The notes below the pieces were generated by a model. The model was given only the letters and a program-made list of their open reading frames with translations. It was not told the origin of the DNA and ran no database searches. The translations under genes were made by a program, and so were the position numbers. A DNA stretch of 64,000 nt from JAAFJT01 sp043744275 (GTDB taxonomy: Bacteria > Bacteroidota > Bacteroidia > Chitinophagales > Saprospiraceae): positions 1-64,000 of the forward strand of contig JAYTUY010000151.1 of the NCBI GenBank assembly GCA_043744275.1. Direction: 5' to 3'. This document shows, one piece after another, positions 9,397 through 17,889 of this stretch; positions within the stretch are counted from its first letter, which is position 1; each line of letters starts with the position of its first letter.

Positions 9397-10233
9397 CTAA
9401 ATAAAATTTTTGCAATGGGTTATTTTGGTTTCTACGCCTGCTTTTTTCAACCAATTTAAATCCGTCAAGTGAGGTTGATTTTCAAAATGCAATTCTTTCA
9501 GGTATTTCATTTGATTTATGGGCAAAAGGTTCTCAATTGTCAATTGATTAACCGATGTAAAACTTAACTTTTCAATTTTACCAATATCGGGTAGGCATTC
9601 TAAGTTTTTTGTACCGCCTGACATAAACTTCAATTCCTTTAAATGCGTCAATGTTTTTAAAAAACTTAAATCTTTGAGCGTCATACCTCCGATGTCCAAT
9701 TTTTCAAGTTGGGTCATTTCTGCAAGGCATTCAACATCACTTATTTTATGAAAGACACTCAATTCTTCTATCGTTTTATTTTTTGAAATGCCTTTAATTT
9801 TCAATCTATCGCCACCAATCGCTAAGAAATGTAATTTGCAATAAGCATTAATAGGACTTAAATCTACCTGTTGATTCAAATTAATTCTCAAACGCTTCAA
9901 ATTATTGAGGTGCTTTAAAAATGTTAAATCATCAAAAGCTCCAAAGCCATTCAATGTCAAACTAATACAGCAATTGGGATATTTTTCTAAAACAACTCCA
10001 TTCAGAAAGGCTAATAATTCATCGCTCACTTTAAATTTCCTCGCCCATTGAATCAATATTATACCGCCCTTGCTCGCAGCATCCTTCCCCATTTTATCAA
10101 TTTCTAATTTGGAACAATTGCCATAAATGTTTAAAATGCCACCATATGTTAAAATATAGTTTTTATCATAAGAGGCTGTATTGGCTTTAATAGATGGGCT
10201 ACTTTCGACTATATTTTTTGTCGTGTTTTTCAT
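9397..10233 (-). CDS. Leucine-rich-repeat protein
   Basis: 278 residues. An N-terminal ~90 residues of unknown fold are followed by about eight irregular leucine-rich repeats of 20-24 residues, of the type LxxLxxLxLxxNxL (for example LEKLDIGGMTLKDLSFLKTL and LKELHFENQPHLTDLNWL). No signal peptide, transmembrane helix or enzymatic motif is seen, so it is probably a cytoplasmic binding protein. It lies downstream of the PARIS-like pair on the same strand, separated by a 76-nt gap that holds one dispersed word (10279). That word makes it uncertain whether it belongs to the module. Confidence 0.75.
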   Translation of the reverse strand: MKNTTKNIVESSPSIKANTASYDKNYILTYGGILNIYGNCSKLEIDKMGKDAASKGGIILIQWARKFKVSDELLAFLNGVVLEKYPNCCISLTLNGFGAFDDLTFLKHLNNLKRLRINLNQQVDLSPINAYCKLHFLAIGGDRLKIKGISKNKTIEELSVFHKISDVECLAEMTQLEKLDIGGMTLKDLSFLKTLTHLKELKFMSGGTKNLECLPDIGKIEKLSFTSVNQLTIENLLPINQMKYLKELHFENQPHLTDLNWLKKAGVETKITHCKNFI

Positions 10234-10309
10234 TTAATGTTACCTATTTCTTTGATTTTTTACCTCAAAATGGCATTTATACTGAGGGGGGGTTAATGAG
10301 GCAAATGGT

Positions 10310-11194
10310 TTACACCATATTTAACTCTTTTTCAATAATTTGGCTAAGCTGCTTTAAATCTTCAAATTTATTGAAATCAGTTTCTTTAATTGCAAAATCA
10401 TAATATTTATCCCAACTTGGGAATGAATGTCCAGTAAGGCGTTCAAAAACCTTACTAAACGAAGTTTCAATATCTTTACCATTCGCATAGACAAGGTAAT
10501 CATCAGAATTATAAAATATTGGTGAGGAAAATTTTTTGGAAAATGTATTAAACTCCTTTTCTAAATTTTCAATAGTTACACTATTTAAGGGTGTGAGATA
10601 GTTTTGTATAATATTCTTGGCTTCTGTCAAGCAAAAACTTGAATCAAGCTTTTCTGGTAATTTCCCACTCTGCCCAGTCCATGAAGTAGATATTTTAACT
10701 GGAATTTGTACTTTCCCTAAAGCATGACGCGCTGCTGTATAGAATTGAATATTCCGAACACTATCTTTAAGCCATTCCTCAGTCAAAGAAGCCTGTAGTT
10801 TTTGTTGCCCTTTTACTTTTTCATTAACGACAAATTGACACAATAGATTTGGATCTAACAGATAGTTTTCAATGCAAGTCCTGTGTGTTGCGAATATCAT
10901 TTTTTCTGCCTTTTGCTTTTTTTCGCTCTTTTCGGAAACAGATATAATTGAAGATTTATCTGGTATTGGAAAATCAAAATCTCTGTCTCGCAATCCAATA
11001 CATAAATCCATACTTACTACACCCTTTTGCTGTATATAACCATCTATAAAAGCCTTCATACTCCTTTTTCCTCCGAAAGGGATAATTGTGATTTGTGGAT
11101 ATGCACTTTTAATAAATTTAATCAAGATTTTAACATCAAGGCTTTGTTTGCCTTCTTCTGTTTTGCCTTCACAGAAAATGGATATATTTTTCAT
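10310..11194 (-). CDS. DUF4435/TOPRIM-like protein (AriB-like)
   Basis: 294 residues. The N-terminus has TOPRIM hallmarks: a Glu in ISIFCEGKTE and an Asp-x-Asp in GLRDRDFD, then HRTCIENYLLDP, a pattern of DUF4435 proteins. In PARIS the DUF4435 protein AriB is a toxic nuclease held by the ATPase AriA and released when a phage anti-restriction protein is sensed. The gene starts within the stop of the upstream ATPase (TAATG, 1-nt overlap), so the two are translationally coupled. A split OLD-type or other ATPase/TOPRIM system is the alternative. No dispersed word occurs inside it. Confidence 0.65.
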   Translation of the reverse strand: MKNISIFCEGKTEEGKQSLDVKILIKFIKSAYPQITIIPFGGKRSMKAFIDGYIQQKGVVSMDLCIGLRDRDFDFPIPDKSSIISVSEKSEKKQKAEKMIFATHRTCIENYLLDPNLLCQFVVNEKVKGQQKLQASLTEEWLKDSVRNIQFYTAARHALGKVQIPVKISTSWTGQSGKLPEKLDSSFCLTEAKNIIQNYLTPLNSVTIENLEKEFNTFSKKFSSPIFYNSDDYLVYANGKDIETSFSKVFERLTGHSFPSWDKYYDFAIKETDFNKFEDLKQLSQIIEKELNMV

Positions 11195-12225
11195 TAAAGT
11201 CTTATAATTTGAGATTCATCAACCAATGAGGCAATGTAATCTGAATGAGTTGAAATAATAAACTGGTTGTTGCTACCAAAACGTTGCAAAGCATTGAGTA
11301 AAGTTTGTTGAAGCGGTGGGTGTAAATGCAACTCTAACTCATCAATTAAGATAATAGAATTATTTATTTTCCAATTAGCAAAATCTATTAAAATTGGAAA
11401 TATGGCTCGTTCACCTGCTGACATTTCAGAAACTTCATATTCATTGTTGCCATCAGTTAAATAAAACCAATCCACTTCGAAAGCATCAGCAGCACTTAAA
11501 CGAGGTGCCGGTCCGCTGAAACGACGATTAGGAAAAACTGCTTGTAAATTATTTTGTAAATCTTCAAAAATATCTCTTTGGTCTTGTCGTAATCTTAAAT
11601 CACCTCTATCCACCCTATTGTGAAAATTATAACGTCCGATTAAAAATTGGCGTAGTTTATCTTCGGTTAAATCATCACCATTTTCTTTATTAAAACTAAG
11701 CGCATTCCTCTCTTCTGTGTACCAATAAGCTTTACCAACATTGTTAAAAAGTTGCTTATCTCTATCGTAGGCTGAAATCATTTTTGCGTAAGAATAACCT
11801 CGAAACTGAAAAAAAGCTCCAGCCACTCGTGCGTTAACATTATTATTAGCATAATCCAATGATAATCTTACATTTGAGCTATTAGTGGGTCGTGTTCCAC
11901 GAGTAATAGTTTGACTTTCAATAAGCCTATCGTAAAGTTCACGAGTCGTCTGTGTCTCTTCAGGAGTAAAACTAAAATCTAAGTGTGCTTGTATTGGAGC
12001 CCGTCCAGAACTTATCAAACTGAAATTAAAGCCTGGCCAATTAAGTTCTGAAGGGGTTTTTAAATCTTGAGTAGCCGTACCAATCACAGCAGCAATTATT
12101 TGCATTATTGAGGACTTTCCACTTCCATTATCCCCCACAAGTAAAGTGAGTTCTGGATGAAAATCTTTTCTGAATATCTGTTGGAATTTTTTGTAATTCT
12201 TAATTTCGATTGACGTAATTTTCAT
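11194..12225 (-). CDS. ABC-type AAA ATPase (AriA-like)
   Basis: 343 residues of the AAA_15/AAA_21 (SMC-like, no long coiled coil) type. Walker A is GDNGSGKSS (31-39), the signature-like motif SEMSAGERAIFP, Walker B SIILIDELELHLHP and the H-loop STHSDYIASL. Such ATPases act as sensors paired with an effector, here the TOPRIM/DUF4435 gene immediately downstream. The pair fits a PARIS-like defence module (AriA then AriB). Both lack the dispersed word over about 2.6 kb, consistent with recent arrival. Assignment to PARIS rather than a relative rests on gene order and motifs only. Confidence 0.7.
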   Translation of the reverse strand: MKITSIEIKNYKKFQQIFRKDFHPELTLLVGDNGSGKSSIMQIIAAVIGTATQDLKTPSELNWPGFNFSLISSGRAPIQAHLDFSFTPEETQTTRELYDRLIESQTITRGTRPTNSSNVRLSLDYANNNVNARVAGAFFQFRGYSYAKMISAYDRDKQLFNNVGKAYWYTEERNALSFNKENGDDLTEDKLRQFLIGRYNFHNRVDRGDLRLRQDQRDIFEDLQNNLQAVFPNRRFSGPAPRLSAADAFEVDWFYLTDGNNEYEVSEMSAGERAIFPILIDFANWKINNSIILIDELELHLHPPLQQTLLNALQRFGSNNQFIISTHSDYIASLVDESQIIRL

Positions 12226-12582
12226 AAATTAAATTTTCCTCAAAAGTAGTTAAAACCAAGAATATACATATCAAATCTATCACAAAATCCCGACTACGAA
12301 AACAATCCTCCTATATTTTTTCAAAAAATAGTCATCATAAATCATTTGATGATAATCAATTTTGAAAAAACAGTTATCACATACCGTTTGACGCTAATCA
12401 CTTTTCAGAAAATTGCTCTTGCAAAGCATTTGAATGTCTTTGAATTTAAAAAAACATCCGACACGATTAGTTATTTTGTGTAACAAAATTATATTCCAAT
12501 ATATTTTACTATTTTTGAAAAAATAAGTCTATATTAATGCGAGTGCTATATTAAAACTTTTGCTCATCATTAAACCAAATCT
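12226..12582. repeat. Spacer with three degenerate 42-bp direct repeats
   Basis: Three tandem units, 12317-12358, 12359-12400 and 12401-12442, share a T-rich start, an A run, and GTTATCA..TTTGA.G.TAATCA-like blocks. The third is the most divergent. The spacer separates the divergent ATPase (minus) and GNAT-like (plus) genes. Repeats without spacers of constant size rule out a CRISPR. They may be operators, an element remnant or a module boundary. The remaining 12443-12582 is AT-rich and probably holds the promoter of the plus-strand gene, but I see no clear consensus. Confidence 0.55.
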
Positions 12583-13713
12583 ATGCAACCCAATATTATC
12601 ATCAAAGAAGCAACATCTAAGAGGGATTTAAGCAATTTTGTCAAATTTCCTTTCAAATTGTATGCAAATAACCCCTTTTGGATTCCTCAAATTAACAACG
12701 ATGAAATAAAAAACATATCCAAAGGCAGCAATCCAGCCTTTGATTTTTGCGACGCCAAATATTGGCTCGCCTTGAAAGATGGTGAAATCGTGGGCAGAAT
12801 TGGCGGCATTATCAATCACCGTTATAATGAAAAAGTAGGTAAGAATTGCGCACGTTTCAGCCAAGTCGATTTTATTGAAGACCCCTCAGTATTGGAGGCA
12901 TTATTGACCACTGTAGAGGCTTGGGCGAGAGTACAAGGCGCGGTTTTGATTCATGGACCTTTCGGTTTTACGGATATGGATCCAGAAGGTATGCTTGTAG
13001 AAGGTTTTGACGAATTGGGCACAATTGCTACCATTTATAACCATCCATATTATCCCATTGAAATGGAGAAAAATGGTTATACAAAAGAGATAGATTGGAT
13101 AGAATATGAATTAATACCGCCTAAAGTCATTCCTGAAAAAGTAGAACGCATCGCTCAAACTGTCTTAGAAAGGTATCATTTAAAAGTTCTTCAATTGAAA
13201 AAAGCGAAGGAATTGATGCCGTATGCCCATGAAATCTTTGAAGTCCTCAACAGTTGCTATGAAGATTTGCATGGCTTCGTTTCTTTGACAGATAAGCAAA
13301 TTGACATGTATATCAAGCAATATTTCGGCTTTATTATTCCAGATTATGTACCGATTGTGGTAGATGAACACAACAAAGTGGTGGCATTTGGTATCACCAT
13401 GCCGTCATTATCGAAGGCATTTCAGAAAGCGAATGGTCGGTTATTTCCTTTCGGTTTTATCCATATTTTAAGAGCCATGAAAAATAACAATCGCGCCGAT
13501 TTATACTTGACGGGCGTGCGACCCGATTATCAAGACAAAGGCGTGAATGCCATCATGATGTGTGAAATGAACAAGGTCTATTTGAAATATAAAATAGAAG
13601 TCGTGGAATCAAATCCTGAATTAGAAACCAACTCAAAAGTGCAAGCGCAATGGCGTTTTTATGAAAAAAGGCAGCATAAACGGCGTAGGTGTTTTATTAA
13701 AATGTTGGATTGA
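12583..13713 (+). CDS. GNAT-superfamily-like acyltransferase, function unknown
   Basis: 376 residues, widespread in Bacteroidota as a conserved hypothetical. The N-terminal half (WLALKDGEIVGRIGGIINHRYNE, then HGPFGFTDMDPEGMLVEGF) and C-terminal half (DLYLTGVRPDYQDKGVNAIMM, YEKRQHKRRRCFIKML) each resemble one GNAT lobe. The fold may therefore be a double GNAT like FemX or acyl-CoA N-acyltransferases. The substrate is unknown. No signal peptide is present. One dispersed word (12881) reads DPSV. Confidence 0.72.
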   Translation: MQPNIIIKEATSKRDLSNFVKFPFKLYANNPFWIPQINNDEIKNISKGSNPAFDFCDAKYWLALKDGEIVGRIGGIINHRYNEKVGKNCARFSQVDFIEDPSVLEALLTTVEAWARVQGAVLIHGPFGFTDMDPEGMLVEGFDELGTIATIYNHPYYPIEMEKNGYTKEIDWIEYELIPPKVIPEKVERIAQTVLERYHLKVLQLKKAKELMPYAHEIFEVLNSCYEDLHGFVSLTDKQIDMYIKQYFGFIIPDYVPIVVDEHNKVVAFGITMPSLSKAFQKANGRLFPFGFIHILRAMKNNNRADLYLTGVRPDYQDKGVNAIMMCEMNKVYLKYKIEVVESNPELETNSKVQAQWRFYEKRQHKRRRCFIKMLD

Positions 13714-13727
13714 TTTGACTTATTAAT

Positions 13728-14342
13728 TCAATCAAAATAAGTTTCAGTTTCCTTATTCACCCATTTTTGAAAAACTAACTGTATCTGACTATCTAAAATA
13801 CGCTGCTTAGAAAGTGGCGGCAATTGATGAATAGGGAAAAAATCAACATCCATTATATCAAAGCCTTTTGTCAACACCCCCTCAGTATATTGGCATCCAA
13901 AGACCAATTTATAGACATAATTGGCTTCAGGTGGATGTGGATGACACCGCTTATCGAAAACAGCCAAGAGCGTTTTTACATCAACTGACAAACCTGTTTC
14001 CTCAGCTACCTCTTTAATCGCCACTTCTTTAGGACTTGAGCCTATATCTGCCCAGCCGCCCGGTAATGCCCAAAAGCCGTCCATTTGTTCCTGAACCATT
14101 AATATTTCCAATTTTTCATTCAAAACCAAAGCTCTGATGTCTACCTTTGGCGTTGGATAATCAAGAGGATTTATATAAAAATCATTCAATAATGACAACG
14201 GTTGGTTGATTAAATTAGCTAATATGGACTGGCTAATCTCTCTCACCATTTCATAACGCTCTCTATCATAATTGTCTTTTGAGTAAAGCAAACCGATGTC
14301 AGCAATAGACTTGAGCCGTTTTATTTCATTGAGATAATCCAT
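13728..14342 (-). CDS. NUDIX hydrolase with N-terminal Nudix_hydro_N domain
   Basis: 204 residues. The N-terminal ~65 residues form a helical domain typical of a NUDIX subgroup with an added Nudix_hydro_N region. The NUDIX box is GGWADIGSSPKEVAIKEVAEETGL; it keeps the EExG metal-binding core but has Lys where the consensus has Arg (KEVAEE rather than REVxEE). It hydrolyses a nucleoside diphosphate linked to another moiety, with the substrate unknown. It converges on the GNAT-like gene (14-nt gap). The dispersed word at 13876 encodes YTEGV. Confidence 0.88.
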   Translation of the reverse strand: MDYLNEIKRLKSIADIGLLYSKDNYDRERYEMVREISQSILANLINQPLSLLNDFYINPLDYPTPKVDIRALVLNEKLEILMVQEQMDGFWALPGGWADIGSSPKEVAIKEVAEETGLSVDVKTLLAVFDKRCHPHPPEANYVYKLVFGCQYTEGVLTKGFDIMDVDFFPIHQLPPLSKQRILDSQIQLVFQKWVNKETETYFD

Positions 14343-14387
14343 TTTATTTTAATAATTTTTCGAAGCAATTTGATTGTAATATAATGG

Positions 14388-15929
14388 CTACAACGGTATA
14401 TTCCCATGCTTTTTCTTAGGCAAATGCGCCACTTTATTCTCCAACATCGCAAAGGTTTTAATCAATTTACGCCGCGTTTCATTCGGCAGAATGACTTCAT
14501 CAATAAACCCTCGACTCGCTGCCCGATATGGATTGGCGAATTTTTCAGCATATTCTTTCTCTTTTTCAAGCAATTTAGCCGAGGAATCAGCTGCTTCAGA
14601 TATTTCTTTTTTGAAAATAATTTCAGAAGCACCCTTCGCTCCCATCACCGCAATCTCCGCGCTGGGCCAAGCGAAATTCATATCCGCACCAATGTGTTTT
14701 GAATTCATCACATCATACGCACCCCCGTAAGCCTTGCGCGTGATGACCGTCACACGCGGAACAGTTGCCTCGCTGAAAGCAAAAAGCAATTTCGCTCCAT
14801 TGGTAATAATGCCATGCCACTCCTGATCAGTCCCTGGCAGAAATCCAGGCACATCTACCAAAACAAGCAATGGAATATTGAAAATATCGCAAAAACGAAC
14901 AAAACGCGCCCCTTTCTTAGAGCTTTCAACATCCAAAACGCCCGCCATCACAGCCGGTTGATTCGCCACAATGCCAATCGCCCGACCAGCAAGCCTTGCA
15001 AAACCGACGACTATATTTTCAGCATATTGTTCATGGATTTCAAAAAAAGAGGCTTCATCCACAATGCCATTCACGACATCGCGCATATCATAAGGCTGAT
15101 TGGGATTTTCAGGAATAATATCAGTCAAAACATCCCTAAATTCATCGCCCAAAACATACGGATACTGAGGGGTCTTCTCCTCACAATTTTGAGGTATATA
15201 ACTGAGTAAATTTTTCACTTTTTCAAGGCATTCCAAATCATTCGCTGCAGTCAAATGCGTTACGCCCGATTTAGTCGCGTGGGTGGATGCCCCCCCGAGT
15301 TCCTCGCTCGTCACAGTTTCATTGGTCACCGTTTTCACCACGTTTGGACCCGTTACAAACATGTACGAAGTGTTTTCAACCATAATAATAAAATCCGTCA
15401 TAGCAGGAGAATATACCGCACCGCCTGCACAAGGTCCCATAATCGCCGAAATCTGAGGAATCACCCCCGACGACAAAACATTGCGATAAAATATATCCGC
15501 ATAGCCGCCCAACGAGTTCACGCCCTCTTGAATCCGCGCACCGCCTGAATCATTCAGACCGATGCAAGGCGCGCCATTTTTAACGGCTAAATCCATAATT
15601 TTACAAATCTTTTCAGCATGAGTTTCTGACAGAGAACCGCCGAAGACCGTAAAATCCTGTGAAAAAACATACGTCAAACGCCCATTGACTGTACCATAGC
15701 CCGTTACGACGCCATCGCCATAATATTGCTCATTTTCAAGACCAAAATCCACGCTCCGATGCGTCACCAACTGCCCAATTTCTTCAAAACTGTTCGGGTC
15801 GAGAAAGAAATGCACCCGTTCGCGAGCGGTGAGTTTTCCTTTTTTATGTTGAGCATCGATACGCGATTGACCGCCGCCGAGCTTGGCTTCGTCTTGTTTC
15901 TGTTGGAGAGTGGTAAGCGATTTTTTCAT
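14388..15929 (-). CDS. pccB: Acyl-CoA carboxylase beta subunit (propionyl-CoA carboxylase type)
   Basis: 513-residue carboxyltransferase that moves CO2 from biotin to an acyl-CoA, most likely propionyl-CoA. It has the crotonase-like double fold. In the N half are GLNDSGGARIQEGVNSLGGYADIF and GPCAGGAVYSPAMTDFIIM. In the C half are LVDVPGFLPGTDQEW and TVITRKAYGGAYDVMNSK, whose Gly-Ala pairs form the oxyanion holes. The tail RRKLIKTFAMLENK.. KKHGNIPL is typical. The biotin-carrying alpha subunit is not in the window. One dispersed word (15162) encodes TPQY in a linker. Confidence 0.93.
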   Translation of the reverse strand: MKKSLTTLQQKQDEAKLGGGQSRIDAQHKKGKLTARERVHFFLDPNSFEEIGQLVTHRSVDFGLENEQYYGDGVVTGYGTVNGRLTYVFSQDFTVFGGSLSETHAEKICKIMDLAVKNGAPCIGLNDSGGARIQEGVNSLGGYADIFYRNVLSSGVIPQISAIMGPCAGGAVYSPAMTDFIIMVENTSYMFVTGPNVVKTVTNETVTSEELGGASTHATKSGVTHLTAANDLECLEKVKNLLSYIPQNCEEKTPQYPYVLGDEFRDVLTDIIPENPNQPYDMRDVVNGIVDEASFFEIHEQYAENIVVGFARLAGRAIGIVANQPAVMAGVLDVESSKKGARFVRFCDIFNIPLLVLVDVPGFLPGTDQEWHGIITNGAKLLFAFSEATVPRVTVITRKAYGGAYDVMNSKHIGADMNFAWPSAEIAVMGAKGASEIIFKKEISEAADSSAKLLEKEKEYAEKFANPYRAASRGFIDEVILPNETRRKLIKTFAMLENKVAHLPKKKHGNIPL

Positions 15930-16312
15930 TTTATATTTGGTAATTACTTGATTATCAACAATTTATCTAATTTTTTTTAATTAAAATAAAGAAATTTTAT
16001 TTTAATCAAGGCAAATATATAGAAACCTATATTTGTTTGTATTCACTGAAACTATGTTTTTTTATAAATGGCAATAAATAGTATCGCGGAACTCCAGTTC
16101 CGCTTTCAAGTGAAACATGGATTGAGTGCGGAACTGATGAAATAACTTGCAGCAAGTTTCAAACTTGCTGCAAGTTGCGCTCAACCCGATACTTAAAATA
16201 ATAAATTCTTTAAAAAAAGCCAAATAATAGTAATTGAAAAACGCTTTTGAATAACTTTGACACTTCATTTTTCAAAAAAAGCCTTTGTCATTTTAGATTG
16301 ATTGAATTATAC
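15930..16312. repeat. Intergenic region with nested palindromic repeats
   Basis: Between the divergent carboxylase and sbcD genes. 16081-16112 carries GTATCGCGGAACTCCAGTTCCGCTTTCAA, a repeat also found at 43706. Inside it, 16144-16176 is a second copy of the AACTTGCAGCAAGTT palindrome of 2831. A distal complement (GCGCTCAACCCGATAC, about 16177-16192) closes the outer stem, so one repeat appears nested within another. The rest is AT-rich promoter-type sequence. Confidence 0.7.
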
Positions 16313-17554
16313 ATGAAAATACTCCATACAGCCGATTGGCATCTCGGAAAACGCCTCAATAATTACAGCCGACATGAGGAACAACAAATTGTTTTGAATG
16401 AAATTTGCGAAATAGCAGACCGTGAAAACGTGGATGTCCTCATCATTGCAGGCGACCTTTTTGATACATTCAATCCACCCAATGAAAGCACATCATTGTT
16501 TTATAAAACATGTAAACGATTGTCTAACAACGGTTTACGACCTATTATCGCCATCGCGGGCAATCATGATTCACCTGAGCGCATCGAAGCACCCAACCCT
16601 TTGGCGAGGGAGTGCGGGATTATATTTGCTGGCTATCCGAAGTCCATCATAGAGCCTTACGAATTGCCCAACGGCTTCGCTGTAACCCGCAGTACTGAGG
16701 GGTTCATTGAATTGAAATTGCTCGGCTACGATTATCCGTTGCGCCTTCTCCTCGCGCCTTATGCCAATGAATATCGGTTGGCGGAGTATCTGGGCGTGGA
16801 AAATACGGATGAAACATTGCGGCAATTATTGTCTGAAAAATGGAATCAGGTCTTCAATTATATCACTAAAGATGAAGATACTGAGGGGGTAAATATCGCC
16901 ATCGCCCACCTATTTGTGATGGTGAAAGGTGGTGAAGTACCAGAAGAACCCGAAGAAGAAAGACCAATTAATATAGGCGGTGCGTCCGCTATTTATACCG
17001 AAAATTTTCCTAAACAAATACAATATATTGCGCTTGGGCATTTGCATCGGCAGCAAGAGATTTCTAAAAAGCCGTGCCCTGTTATTTATAGTGGCAGTCC
17101 ATTGGGCTATAGTTTTAATGAAAAAAATCAAGATAAATATGTCATGTTGATTGATGCAGAACCTACACAAAAGGTTGATTATCAACGCATTAAATTAGAA
17201 ACACCTAAAAAATTGTATCAAAAAACATTTGATGATATGGATGCTGCCCTTGCTTGGTTGGCTGAACATCCCGACGCTTTGATTCAATTGACTTACATTT
17301 CAGATGAAACTTTATCGCCTATTTTGACCAAGCAACTCAATGAAGCGCATCCAGGCATTGTGCCGCCCATTAATTTTCATGCCCGCAATCAAGACGCGCT
17401 CAATGGAAAAGAAACGACCATAAATCCTGATACGGATGATATTCGCAGCCTATTTGTTGAGTATTTTAAAACGAAAAACAAAGGGCAAGAGCCTAATGAG
17501 GAATTGATTCAGCTTTTTAATGAAATTAGGGCTGTGAGTGAAAATGATGTGTAA
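16313..17554 (+). CDS. sbcD: SbcD, nuclease subunit of the SbcCD complex
   Basis: Mre11-family Mn-dependent nuclease that, with SbcC, cuts hairpins, cruciforms and blocked DNA ends. The start is set at 16313 because MKILHTADWHLGK is the canonical N-terminus; an upstream ATG at 16247 would add 22 unrelated residues. Phosphoesterase motifs are DWHLG, AGDLFDTFNPP, GNHDSPER, then AHLFVMVKGG and GHLHRQQ. The 413-residue length is normal. It precedes sbcC, but the two are split by a 335-nt palindromic insert rather than overlapping as usual. Two dispersed words lie inside (16692 STEGF, 16878 DTEGV). Confidence 0.93.
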   Translation: MKILHTADWHLGKRLNNYSRHEEQQIVLNEICEIADRENVDVLIIAGDLFDTFNPPNESTSLFYKTCKRLSNNGLRPIIAIAGNHDSPERIEAPNPLARECGIIFAGYPKSIIEPYELPNGFAVTRSTEGFIELKLLGYDYPLRLLLAPYANEYRLAEYLGVENTDETLRQLLSEKWNQVFNYITKDEDTEGVNIAIAHLFVMVKGGEVPEEPEEERPINIGGASAIYTENFPKQIQYIALGHLHRQQEISKKPCPVIYSGSPLGYSFNEKNQDKYVMLIDAEPTQKVDYQRIKLETPKKLYQKTFDDMDAALAWLAEHPDALIQLTYISDETLSPILTKQLNEAHPGIVPPINFHARNQDALNGKETTINPDTDDIRSLFVEYFKTKNKGQEPNEELIQLFNEIRAVSENDV

Positions 17555-17889
17555 TAGGTATTTCTATATAAAGGAATCTTATGGAAAAATCATAATCATA
17601 GGAGTATTTTAAGAGTCCAGCGGACTCACAGGTTTGTAGAATTGTGAGTGCATATTAAGGATATTTCAAGAGTCCAGCGGACTCACACGTTTGTTGAAAC
17701 TACCTATAAACGTGTGAGTCCACTGGACTCTTGAAAGCGTTTATTTTTTCCATAATTCTACAAACGTGTGAGTCCGCTGGACTCTAATAAATTTTCATTC
17801 AATCATAGTTTAAATGTAGCAGAAGGTGTATAAAAAAATATACATTTTTGTACAATAAACCTATAAATCAACAACAATAGAATAATATT
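17555..17889. repeat. Nested cruciform-type palindrome between sbcD and sbcC
   Basis: Four related arms: AGAGTCCAGCGGACTCACA at 17612-17630 and 17669-17687, and complements ending ..GAGTCCRCTGGACTCT at 17708-17731 and 17754-17785. The inner pair (17669-17692 with 17708-17731) and outer pair (17612-17643 with 17754-17785) form concentric stems, and each arm is itself a short palindrome (AGTCCAGCGGACT). No coding capacity. After 17790 the sequence is AT-rich and probably carries a promoter for sbcC. Confidence 0.88.

Noticed and set aside
12317..12442. CRISPR-like array
   Set aside because: Units are contiguous with no spacers and degenerate; no cas genes nearby.
15726..15980. Plus-strand open frames opposite the carboxylase, guaA and other long genes
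   Set aside because: Shadows of clear genes on the other strand with no recognisable domains.
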